Below are positions 12,628-24,200 of a stretch of 64,000 nt of DNA, one piece after another. How positions within the stretch are numbered: the stretch's first letter is position 1; each line of letters opens with the position of its first letter. The translations under genes and the position numbers were made by a program. Origin of the DNA: Glycine soja. Its lineage: Eukaryota > Streptophyta > Magnoliopsida > Fabales > Fabaceae. The notes under the pieces are model-generated. The model saw only the letters and a program-made list of their open reading frames with translations, was not told where the DNA came from and made no database searches. The stretch covers positions 45,625,534 through 45,689,533 of the forward strand of contig NC_041009.1 of NCBI RefSeq assembly GCF_004193775.1. The letters run 5' to 3'.

Positions 12628-14750
12628 TGTGAATCAATCAGATTGAATCGAGCGCCAATTCTCAACAAACAATTCAATCTGATGAGATTGTGGGATTTGA
12701 GAAGAACAGAAGAGATCGAGAGTGGTTGAGATGAGTGCAGAGAGAGATCTGAAGGATGGAAGACAATGGGAGGGAACTTGCAAGCACCACTGCTAGAATT
12801 TCTGAAACTAGTGATTATTAACACATTTTTATAATTTATTAAAATTAGTATGAAATTGAGTCATCAAATAATTAATAAGACTCATATAATTTACGATTTT
12901 CAATAAATTTTACTTGGAACTACCTCTATTTTATGATAATTATTGCATAATAAAAAATAAGTGATAAAATAATTGTTATTTTAGTTGTTTAATATAATAT
13001 AATTTTTTTAAAATTATACTCTTTATAATATTATCAATGGGTAACAAAATTTATAAAAGTATTAATAATGATAAAATTAAATCTATAAATTGATTATTCT
13101 TTTTTATTAATTTATAGGGTTTTTTTATTTATGAAAAAAATTGTAAGACAATAAATATTATGAGACTTGTAAATAATAAAAAAAATGTATCTAGAGATTG
13201 TATCGTTGGCATTTCTCTTTAATTCTAACCAAAATTGATACTATTATTTTACTAAAAATGTTGTCCGACAATCTCCAAAAGAGTTGAGCAAAATAGGTCT
13301 CAGTTTCGCATTTGATAGATTGAAAGCATTATTCCCCCCTTTAAATTTTATGTATAAGAAAAATAAATAAACAAATGTTAGATAACAACATAGTTTTTGT
13401 CATATTTTTTAATACACTTTTATTATTATATGATATTATTTGAAAATCATCATTTTTTAGTTCTCTTTAGGTCTTATTTTATTAGTCTTCCTTATTTTTT
13501 GTAATTTTTTATGGAAAAAACATTATATTTTATTTGAAAATGTGTATTAGATAATGTGTTAGTATGATTTTTCTTGTTTTTGTTTCATGTTTCTAAGTTA
13601 AACTATCATTTAATAATAAAAAATATTCTTTTTGTCCATACTAATTGAATACAACATTAAAGAATTTACAACAACACTTACACATTCCAGAACTAGACCC
13701 GCTTGTTAATAACATGGAATATGTGCATGAAGTTTTTTTTTTAAATAATACTGTATACTTAGTATAATTAGGTGTTATTATGAATTGTGAGTTGAATGTG
13801 TGTGTTTTGATGTAGCTGTGAGTGTTTTAGGTTTTGACGAGGTTAAGGTTTTGAGTAGATTTTCTCGTTTAACTTTGATTGCCTACTCTAGATTGTGTCT
13901 TTTGCAAAACTAACGACTTAATTTAAACGGCTTAAGTTTTTGTTTTTCTTTGCACATGATTCTCTTTTTTCTTTATAAGTTAGTGTTTAGCAGCGGTAGA
14001 ATAGGTGAGATGTTTCGATCAGCAAAATGTAATTTTTGTTATTAATTTTTAAGCACTGAATAAATGAATTGATCTTGGAAAGAGCTTTTTCCAACTCTGT
14101 TGGTGAGGTACAGGGTTTGGTGGTTGGAATAAAGAGTGAGAAACTGAAGGAATAACTAACTAGAAAAAACACTGTAACAGTTGAAAGTTAAAACTCTTGT
14201 ATCTGAATTGGTTTAGAGACCAATAGGGATAAGTAGAAGAAATAAAGGGGCTGTAAAGTGTAAATTGTATAATAGATGAGTTGGTGTAGAGACTGGAGAG
14301 ATGATATATGCTGGAGAAAGCCTCCAAAGAAAGGAAAACTCCTAAATCGCTGCTCAAATTTATGCTCAGAACATGATCAGTACCACCAACCAACCTAAAT
14401 TAAAGAAACATATTCCTTAAAAACAAACTCTCAGGGCCAAATTTATGGGACTCTTAAGGCATTTCTAATGCTAGATTGCAACTTTGATGTTAACTCTTAA
14501 GGCATTTATTTTATTTTTTGGAGGCAAATATCCCTAATTAAGAGTTGGTGGCCTTAAGAGACTTATCAATGATTATCAAAGTCCACATACAGTTATGTTG
14601 CTTTCTTAAAGGACTGATTTTTACATCTAGATCAGTAGATTTCCATTCCTTCCTTCTCTTTTAAATTGATTTTCCATGGGGGAGAACAAACCAAATCCTT
14701 AATGTATTGGATAGCATACAAATGCTTTCTGTATCAAGAAATTGATTTTT
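12628..14750. other. VCS upstream region and AT-rich spacer
   Basis: The first 200 bases or so (12628-12830) hold the VCS 5'UTR and core promoter, read on the minus strand. From about 13160 to 14507 the sequence is repeated nearly base for base at 27600-28945. About 620 bp containing the VCS start codon and promoter (12536-13158) are missing from that copy. No gene was recognised. Open frames at 13987-14172 and 14160-14393 lack domain features. Confidence 0.55.
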
Positions 14751-14753
14751 TCA

Positions 14754-14820
14754 GGCATTTGTTGATAGTGGAGCTCAGTCTACCATTATATCAAAAAGCT
14801 GTGCTGAGCGTCTTGGGTAT
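14754..14820 (+). pseudogene. Inverted fragment of DDI1 exon 9 (aspartic protease active-site exon)
   Basis: A pyrimidine tract and AG acceptor precede a stretch encoding AFVDSGAQSTIISKSCAERL, followed by a GTATGATAA donor. The exon and its acceptor and donor match DDI1 exon 9 at 47091-47152, but here on the opposite strand. The neighbouring DDI1 exons are absent. It is a dispersed exon-plus-intron-edge fragment, not a gene, and it carries the DSG catalytic motif of the retroviral-type protease fold without the rest of the domain. Confidence 0.85.
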
Positions 14821-15021
14821 GATAATTCTAGGAACTGATTTTTTAGCTGTTTGTTTTAACGAAAAAATTAATTACTATTGGAGTTATGTGAAGTTTAATA
14901 TTACTTGCTTCTATTTTGCTGAGTAAGAAAAAAAAAAGCCTATTGCCATAAAACTTCACCTTTTATGTATTTTGGTTCACTATTAATTTAACTTTATGTT
15001 TGCTCTTGGAACAGCTGCAGA

Positions 15022-15601
15022 ATGGAGTCAAATCTGGCAGCTTCATCCATGGAAGTTGAGACTTTCCCATCTGAAGCCAAAGTTTGAGCCTTTGAAGCCT
15101 CATGAGATGTCAGATGGTCAGGTTCAGTTCCGCAAGGAGAATGTTCCAACTCATCTCAAAAAAGCTTGGATGGATATCTATACGCCCATATATGGACAGA
15201 TGAAAATTGATGTCCGTATGAATTTGAAGGCTCGTAGAATTGAGCTGAAAACGAGGCCTGATACACCTGATATTAGTAACCTGCAAAAAATGTGCTGATT
15301 TTGTCCATTGCTCTTCTGCATTGAGTTCTTTGAGATCAAGGATGTTAAAACACTTAGAGGAGAACACTTGTCTCGTGCTATTGGAAGGTTGTCTGGTAAA
15401 GGTGGTAAAACAAAGTTTGCAATTGAGAATGCGTCCAAGACAAGAATCGTGATGGCCGACACCAAAATTCACATATTGGGATCTTTTGCCAACACAAAGA
15501 TTGCCAGGGATTCTCTTTGTAGCCTGATTCTAGGATCACCAGCAGGAAAGGTGTATTCAAAACTAAGAGCAGTTACTGCTAGATTGGCAGAAAGGTTTTG
15601 A
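15022..15601 (+). pseudogene. Decayed intronless copy of PNO1 (KH-domain ribosome assembly factor)
   Basis: PNO1 (Dim2) is an RNA-binding 40S assembly factor that partners NOB1. This copy reads without introns from an ATG at 15022 to the C-terminal ARLAERF and stop. The first frame stops after 21 codons (TGA 15085-15087), and the match continues in another frame (FEPLKPHEMSDGQVQF...). It breaks again near 15290, where family residues between ADFVHA and SFEIKDV are deleted. The C-terminal KH part ([20 protein letters not shown] to the end) is open. Loss of introns would suit retroposition, but the parental structure is not visible here. The 3' flank (15602-15817) is also copied at 31740-32012 and resembles the 3'UTR of the PNO1 gene at the right window edge. 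Confidence 0.82.
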
Positions 15602-15819
15602 TCTTAGCCCAATCATGACATTACAGGATCATTTTTTCTGTTCCCATTGGTTTTTTTTTTAATGATTTCTATGAGATTAAGTGTGATGAGGATGAGTTCT
15701 TGTGAGAAGTTGCTTCAGTTCATTCAATTTTGCCCGTGAACATGAATACATTAGTGTAGATTAGAATTATTTATGAATGATTATTGTTTGACTGTTATAG
15801 AAAATCCTAATAGGTTATG

Positions 15820-16200
15820 TCTCCCAAGAATGAGGGTAAAATATACTCCCAATCTAAAGGAAAATATATACACAAAATGGAAGTTGGAGTAAAAAATAAA
15901 ATGGACAAAATATACTGTAAGACAATGGTTATCGTTTCATCAGCAGTCATGACAGTGATCTTCATCTTCAATTCAACCGTTTTTTTTTCTGTCTGTCTCT
16001 AGATTTGTGACGATGATGTTGTTGAAGCAAAAGGTAAAAGGGAAAAAGACAAAGGCTTGGCTAATTTTCTATGGTAGCTGTGCTTAGCTGAGGTGAAAAG
16101 AGCAAAGTAAAGACTGTTGGAAGACTAGAAATCCTTTTAAGACTGTTGGTGAGGTTTGGTTCAATTGGAATGATGGATGGAGTGGTGACTTCTCGACTAA
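15820..16200 (-). pseudogene. DDI1 remnant: intron 10/exon 11 edge joined to exon 1 and promoter
   Basis: 15820-15937 matches the exon 11 acceptor region and adjoining intron of DDI1 (about 45420-45538). It runs directly into sequence matching DDI1 exon 1 and its 5'UTR/promoter (from about 50636). The copy has therefore lost roughly 5.1 kb, including exons 2-10. Only about the first ten codons (MKITVMTADE region) survive. It marks the left edge of the duplicated block that carries the second At5g43822-like copy. Confidence 0.82.
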
Positions 16201-18297
16201 CAAAATTATAAATATATTTGTAAAAAGATAAGAAATACAAAATTAAAAAGGATAAAATTTGTAATATATCTCTTTTTTCAGATTATAATTTAATAATATA
16301 TTTATTTTTTAGTTTATTATCTATTTTTTTATTTTAATATTTAACATTTTAAAATTTTTGTTTTTAATATCAATTATTAATTTTTATTTATTAAGTAATG
16401 AGATGACAAACTAATAGAATAAAATTATTATTTAAAATTAAAAATAAATAAATTACAAGTATGAAAAACATATTTAAATCAATTGAAAAATAATGAAAAA
16501 TGTAATTTTGACACTATCATCTAGTTAGATACTAGTATCATTTATGATAATGATAAAGGATTTTGAGTATTAACTCTCTATTCTTTATATATAAATCAAA
16601 ACAATTATCTTAGTTGAGAGTATTTTTTTTAAAATTATATTTTAATGATAATATTTTTAAGAATGATTTTTAGATTTTTTTAAAAAGATTATCTCTTTTA
16701 ATTTTTTATTTTGATTTTTAATTATATTTTAATACTTCTAGATTTAATTACACTTATATCTTACAAAAAAATTATTTTTTCTATCTTTGATTGAAAAAAT
16801 AAATAAGGGATGATAAAAAAAGTTAAGGATACTTTTTTATCCCTTATAAGTTCTTTTGGTATATGCCTTTTATAATTTTCTTACTTTAAAATTTATCATT
16901 ATATTTTTATTTTAGAATATTTCATTTTTATATATTATTTTATTTGATGTACTTTGTTATGTTACAAGATTTTATAGAAAGGGAAAATAGAGAAAGTGAA
17001 TATGAATAACTTTTATTACTAAAATTTTCTACCATCATAAGAAAGATTACCGGATTCTATATCGAATTTCATATAGTCAAACAATTAAAATTATAAGATA
17101 GAGATCGAATAGTTCAAATATCATTTCAGAAAATTCACATAATAATCTCAATTCATGAATACATAGTTACAAACAACCCAAATTCAAATCTCACAAGGCT
17201 ATCCACTTTTTATTTTTAACTTCTTTTTTTTATTTTTAACTTCTTTTTCTACAACAATGAAATCTTATCTCATTAAGTAAAATCAACTACATAAATTACA
17301 TGTCTTTTAACACGATTAAAAACTAAAATATCAAAAATTTCTTTACACCTAATCAAATTTGATATGCAAATTTAAAATTTAATGTATACATATTATCAAT
17401 GTAAAATACATTTTTGCAAATATGAAATGATCACATCATATTAAATAAATAAGTTCATACAGTAAAATGATCACATCATATTAAATAAATAAGTTCATAC
17501 AGTAAAATAATCAAATCTTTTGTGTAAAAATATTTAAAACTAGTAGAGTATATGAATTAAACTGCCAAATTTATCCCTCATTTTTTCATCATTGGAACAT
17601 CGTTGTCGTCATAGCTGGAGAAGAACTTTCATATTCTATTTTTAGCTGATTTTGCCTCATTGAATGATGTTGCTTTGTTGCAAGGATACTGGATAGAAAA
17701 CTTTATGCAAATTGTATTCTTGTCATAATGTATACAATCATTTTACTTATATCGTACTTGAAACCAAGCTAAAAAAGAAACACAAAGAAAATGGACGAGA
17801 GAAAGACCCGTAACTCGTACAGCAAAACCAATAATCTTGTTATCGATGTCAAAGTTTGAATAACATAATCTAAAGGCAATCGGAATTAATCCCTAATCAA
17901 ATATAAAATTTCAATTTCCAAGGATTAACTATATTTTTAGTTTCTCTAAATATACAAATACACACATTTAGTTCCTAAAAAAACTGCTCCTTAAGGTTCC
18001 TTATATTTGCAAACGTGCATCTTTAACCCAAATCCTAATGATATATTAGTTTTCTATAATATAAAATCCTAATCTATTCAAAACAAATTAAAAGTCCTAA
18101 TATGATAATCTATTTCTTACAAAAATCATTAAATAAAGATAACATTTCTAAAATAAAGTAACAATCCTTAAATAACAACAATAATCTTAACTCATTCTGC
18201 ATCAACAATCGTTCCTGGAAGATCAAAAAGCTCCCTTGATGTATAAAAGTTCAGGCATCCCCTGGTCCCAAGTCAACATCCATAGTAGAGAGAATCA
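16200..18297. other. AT-rich spacer downstream of the chimeric gene
   Basis: Copy of about 50900-53050. It holds a 37-bp tandem repeat around 17428-17510 ('atgatcacatcatattaaat' twice) and many poly-A/T runs. No gene, RNA or complete transposon was recognised. Confidence 0.5.
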
Positions 18298-21200
18298 TCA
18301 ACTCAGTTCCTCGGCAAATATCACATCAAATACAAATTGAACTGTGGCCAAAAGTCATACAACAAGAAATGACATTAACATGTGTTTAACTCAGCAATGA
18401 TTAGTGTAAATAGATTAAATGATAGTTACCCCAGAATGAAAGGAATAAAAAAGGGCAGAACTCCAAGATACTATATTATTAAGACGAAGTCAGGCCTGTA
18501 TCAAGGTGATATCAGGTCCTGTCTTTAGGAAACATCCAAGAAATGCAGAGAAAAAAAAAGGAAACCAACACTAAGTAATTTGAGAGTGCCCAAACTCTTT
18601 CCCAAATGGATCTCAGTATTTCAAGGGACTAATCTTAGGCTTTCATCCAAGGAATACCCAAATTCTTCTTTCTTCTTACCTACACCTTAGTTATCTTGGG
18701 GTCCTATCATTAAACAACACCAAAGCCAACATATCTTAAAATTGCTTTATTGTACTATATATTTCTCTCATGTAAAGACAATGTATAATAGTAGATTCTA
18801 TTCATTAACATCAAAGTAAATGTGAACTTCAAATTCAAAAAGTTAACAATACAACGACCGTGTTCTAAGGATCATATGAGAGGTCCCAGAAGCATATAAA
18901 GGTCTAATTCAAAATTAAGCATTCTTAATGATTATCATAAGTAAAACATGAAATTATTAATGGTGTGGACATGCATTATAGATTCTACCTCACACATAAT
19001 TCTAGCATACCTTCCACAGTTTGGAGATTGGGTTGATCAACCAAGAGTTGCTGAAGTGCACCAAGATCACTGTCACTGCAATGAAGTTAATGCAAAGTGA
19101 TCAATACAATGAAACATTGGACACCAACAAATGTACAAGCATTAGAAAATGAAAGGCAAGCATCATGAATAAAGTACATGATAAATCTAGGTATCTCTGT
19201 TTATATAGAAATGAATACAAGTGCAAATGAGTATACAGATCACTAGATTGCCTCTTTGCCTTTGTTTCCCTTTTCTTTTTCATCATCATTCCCTGTTATC
19301 ATTTTGACTCAAATTCTTCTAAAGATTAAAAAACCAGACTGCTTTTGGAGCAGATAGACAAAGTCCAGATGCCACTCTATTTGCAAATCAGGTAGCGGAA
19401 GATGTAACAAAAAAATAAAAGAAAATAAGGTTCTTGGAAAAGTATCTTGATAGAAATGGTTTTGATGCTAAATATATAGAAGGTGAATTTCCTGCTACTT
19501 TTTTTATGATTATGAATAACAACAAAAGTATATTATGGTTTAGGGAAAATAGAAAATAAGGAGTTAGGGAAGGGGAATGTTTTCTATTTTTGCAATTCTA
19601 TAACTGATGTGGAGAGCTCATAAAAGTATCCAAGTTGGTTTAAAGAAAGGTAAGGTTTCACACCTTTACTTCACTGATGATTCAGATCTCTTCTTGAAGG
19701 AGTATAATGATTCCTTTGTGAATGTTTTACTTCTGATTATACTAAGTCATGAAGACTGTTTATGTTTAAAGATAAGTTTGATTAAGAGAGGACCAGCAAG
19801 TTTGAATGGTGATAAAAACAATTCTTTTAAAGCTCCTGCAGCTGCTTCTCAAGTTTACAGGCTTATAGGACCCTCTCTTTTACTTTATCACACATATATA
19901 TAGTCAACGGAACAAAATGCACACAAGCACATGTGTGCACATCACACACACAATTATGACATTTGAATGGTTAAACTATAGCAATGGTATTTTCACACCT
20001 GGGCTTCAAGGCAATTTCTGATAGTGCTGAGATCACTGATGACTTTAATAAATACCTATTACAAAAGAAACAACTAGTAACTATTTTTTCTAAAAAAGTC
20101 ATTCGATCAAAATGGTGTTATCAGAAGTAAAATCAATGAAAAAAAAGGGGACTTCTGTGCAAAGCTTTCAAGCAGAAAATTGTATTCTAATATCAATAAT
20201 CATTTTGAGAGTTTAGCAGCTGTTTCACCCAACAGATAATAAAGATTGATGATTAGCAATCTTGACTATTCCTACCTAAAAAAAAAGAAAAAGAGAACAG
20301 AAGAGGTGTTGCATTTTTTTTTTAATTTTCAAGAACTTCTTGCCCAGCAATGAAACTAAATTTAATTGGTCAAAATTAAGTCAAATGTTCTTATTCAGTA
20401 TCAGTAGTAGATGCATAACAATTAAGTGAAGGAAGCAGAGAGATTGCAATCAGTTATGGGCTTCTCAGAACTTGAGAATCACACCCCTATTGAATATTGG
20501 CAACTCCATTTTAGAATATTATCCTCATGATAAAATCTCCAATTCTCCAACCCTAGAAGACTAGTAAAATATTTGGTTTGGGTAACAAGGGGAAAGCTCT
20601 CAACTATGGGCGGCCAAACTCTCCACTCCTTTTCTTTTCAGTTAAAAATCTCCTCCTATCCTTTTTTTATTATCTTAGTTCCTTCAACCAATTTATGCTA
20701 CCAACAGGTTGGAAAACTGCTATGGAACTCTATAGATCACTAAAGACATGGTGTTTCATTTGGCATTCTAGAGGACATCTTTCTTACTGAAATAGAGCTA
20801 ATTTAGATGGTTTAGGCGTTGAGTTTTCTTTTTTTCAATTTTCCTTTTTTAATTATTCTTTTGATAAAAGAAGGCACTTGCTCTTGAAAGGGAGTCAAAG
20901 TGCATGAAATATGGTGTTGAAAAAATAAGTATCTCAGCTTCAAACATAAAATGCAATTCAAAATGTTAGCATGTTCATTAGACTTCCTGCCAATCTGTCA
21001 AGTTCTTGAATCATGTCATTTGATGCATTGAAAATTAAGTTTAAGTTAATGCATTTGTGGGTTACATAAAACACAAAATAATATGTTAAAAAAAAGTCTC
21101 AATTCACAACCATTAATCCTTACTCAGAGTTGTATATCTCATGTATAAACATCAGGCTATCCAAGCAATAGATAAGACTAGGTTTGATGCCAATTTGTTG

Positions 21201-24200
21201 CTGCAATTGTTTCATGTTCAGAATACAAGAACCACCTTTCACTTGTTGTCTACTATCATGGTGAATTTTGTCAAGAGATAAGACAATACAATGAAATTCT
21301 TCCCTGAAAGTCCAAATTCAAATTTAATGAAATTAGTCACGAAAACATTAGTCATAAACTTAAAATGCCTAACAATATCATTACATATCACTTTAAATTG
21401 AAAATATTGCAGAGCTGAATAGAAACTCACAGAGTCTTTCGCATGGAAACCAAGATGTTCCTCAAAGATTCAATCTGCTTTACCAAAAGAGCATCTTTCA
21501 TGCCACTGGCACAATTTAAAACACCATAATTGTTGGAATTTTGAAGCACCTGCTTACAAAAAAATCATAATTCATACAGTTACTTACTTCAAGTCCTCCT
21601 ACCCTAGTGATTTCAGAACTACAACATTAGCAATATCAAGGTCAAAGCAGTAAATAGGGTAAAAAAAAATTGTAGACCACAAGTATCCTCCATGGAACAA
21701 TCCTGCTTGAATCAGGTAAGACCATCATAAGCGGCAATAGCTATCCGTCTAGTATTTAACGCAATTGCATACCCAATACTTGAATTCGAGACTATTACTA
21801 AGGTAAATTAAAATAAAAAAATTATAAGTATACAGTAAAAGTATAAGTGAAATTACCTGCAACCTATCAACAATATGGAAAGCATTCCTAAACTGAGAAA
21901 TTAAGCAAGATTGAAGCTTATCCCATCGACTCATTGCTTCCCTAACTTTCCTGAATTTTGACTGAAATTTTTTAACTATCGCTTTCATTGTCAATCCTGA
22001 ACTGACCAGTGATGAGCCAGCAATAAGCCTTTCACAGAGAAAAAAGTAAATCTTTAGTAACAATTCAAAATCGTGCTTTGAAGTGTAACATGTTTAAAAG
22101 TTTGTGTTTGATTTATGATTCAAAGTGTTTTGAAGCGTAAGATCATAACTCGCAGCAGAACCGGACTTTTCACGAGTGTGTAACTTTTAGATGTGTCAAA
22201 GTGAGCCAATCTCACTCAATTGGGTTGAGCAAAAAGTGGCATAATGGCCTTATATATGTTGTTAATAGTATTGTAATATTTAAATAGCTAGCCATTCAAA
22301 TGGCAATTACAGAGCTAATACAAAATTACAGTTAAAGTTATCTTGATAATTACACTGAATGCTCATTACCCAAATGCACTTAGTTAAGCTAACTAATAAT
22401 GCACCATAGTTAATCACTTAATCTTATGATGAACTTACTGAATAAGCACTTATTTAAGCTGATTGATTACCCAAAATGCGCCCAGATATACTTAGTTAAC
22501 TAACACTCTCATCAGAATTAGTGTCATTACTGTGAAAAATTGAAAACTTAAAAGAATCCGTTAGAGTTATTAAGAATGTTGAAATATGTGCGGATAGAGA
22601 TTATGAACGAATCAATTCCAGATAATTGAATTTAGAATGAACGGAAATTACAAAACACAACCGAGTTTCAGATTGGGTATTTTTTAGGAAAATAGAAGAA
22701 AAAAAGAAACGCGCGAACCTGGGTGAGAGGGAAACCGACCGTAACGTAGCAGGTTTAGCTTCAATATTTGAACTGCTGATTCCTCTAGAAATAGGTGCCT
22801 CAACATGGCCAGAGCTTAAAGGGTATCGTGCCACAAGTCCACCCTCATTACTACTTGTTTGTAACATTGTTTTGGGAGCAGAACTGGCTAAAGACATTTC
22901 AGTTGTTCTACCTGCAGAAGAATCTAAAGAGTGGAATCCTTCAACAGTAATAGGATCGCGTGAAACACTGGAATCTGAATTCTCTAGTCCCACATTTTCA
23001 TATGGCGGAGGCAAGCACTGAGCCAGATCCAAAGCATACTGCTGAATAGCCTGTGTTTGAACACAATAAACCTGAACAATATGTTCACCATGAGGCAATA
23101 TATCACTGGTCCCAGTAAAACTCAGAATGGGCATGGTCACAGTAAACTCGGCTATATAATCCATGCGTGTTGATTCTGGATTAGAACCATATTCTAAATG
23201 CACAGCATATATAGCATTCCTCTGGGCATTTGCAAGTAAAAGCAGACCTGCTGCATGAGACAATGCTGCAACTTGATTAAAGAATGCATCCATAGAAGGT
23301 TGAGCTGAACTCTTCAACTCCAATGTCTGAGTGCATTTCCATGATTCAGTGTCACTTGGGAGCACCCAACCTTTGTCACTTGCTGAGACCCAAAGCTTTA
23401 CTTCCCGATTTTGTGGTCCCTACACAAGGTATCAATTATAATATATAAACAAGTAAAACAAATATCACTAGACTAGTCACATATGATAGTTCTGTGGAGG
23501 GTCATATGATAGAAACAATGAACCACAAACACAGACCATTGTTAATTTTTTAAGCTTCTCAATGTAAATAAAATTGATTGATTACGGATTATAATCACAA
23601 AGTGTACGACCTCAATATTGGACAACACAAATTCAGATAAAAGACATGATCTACTAATGTTGATGAATACACTTACCGCTGTGATAAGGACAATATGATC
23701 AGGCTGGTGAGGAGCAGTAAAAAATGTAGCAGAAAAAACCGGATTCCCATCATGTGGTCTCAAAATCGCAAGTGGTTGGGTCTTGCGATCTTCCCAGATC
23801 TTTATCTGTCACATTTGAGATCAGAGACAAATCTGATTGAGGCATCTATAACAAATTAAACAAATAACAAATAAGCACAATATAGACATGCACAAGGTGT
23901 TACACTCAATTGATACCATATTTAAATTAATAAAGAGTACAGGAGGTAATTTTCTCAGCATTTTTTCCCATGTTTCCAAATGATCCCAATCTGTTACACA
24001 ACTTAAATAAAAATGATAAGGTTTAAAGTCTGTAAAATAAAATAAACTTAAAATAACTATACCACCACTTTTTCCCCAGTTTCATAACAACACTTAGATG
24101 TTTTTTAAGTGCATTTGGTGTTATCCTCCTATCAAAATTGGAGATTCACCTCAGTATCCAACGCCAACTTTAAATGCTGACCTTTGTTGTACAAGTTGCC

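Larger units (their letters stand above)
15820..22746. repeat. Derived copy of the 45.4-58.0 kb region (segmental duplication, part 1)
   Basis: Colinear and same orientation as about 45420-45538 plus 50636-58017. The copy keeps all coding exons of the At5g43822-like gene but stops inside its 5'UTR exon at the junction near 22741. It is shorter than its source mainly by the 5.1 kb DDI1 deletion and a 400 bp segment (source 55405-55812). Derived status is inferred because this copy lacks the promoter and upstream exon that the source retains. Confidence 0.88.

Noticed and set aside
12214..12729. Long plus-strand open frames (Gly/Arg-rich) antisense to VCS exon 1
   Set aside because: They mirror the GC-rich coding exon on the other strand and have no domain or promoter of their own.
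14754..14820. Retroviral protease of an integrated element
   Set aside because: The DSGAQST motif and flanking splice sites match cellular DDI1 exon 9 in this window.
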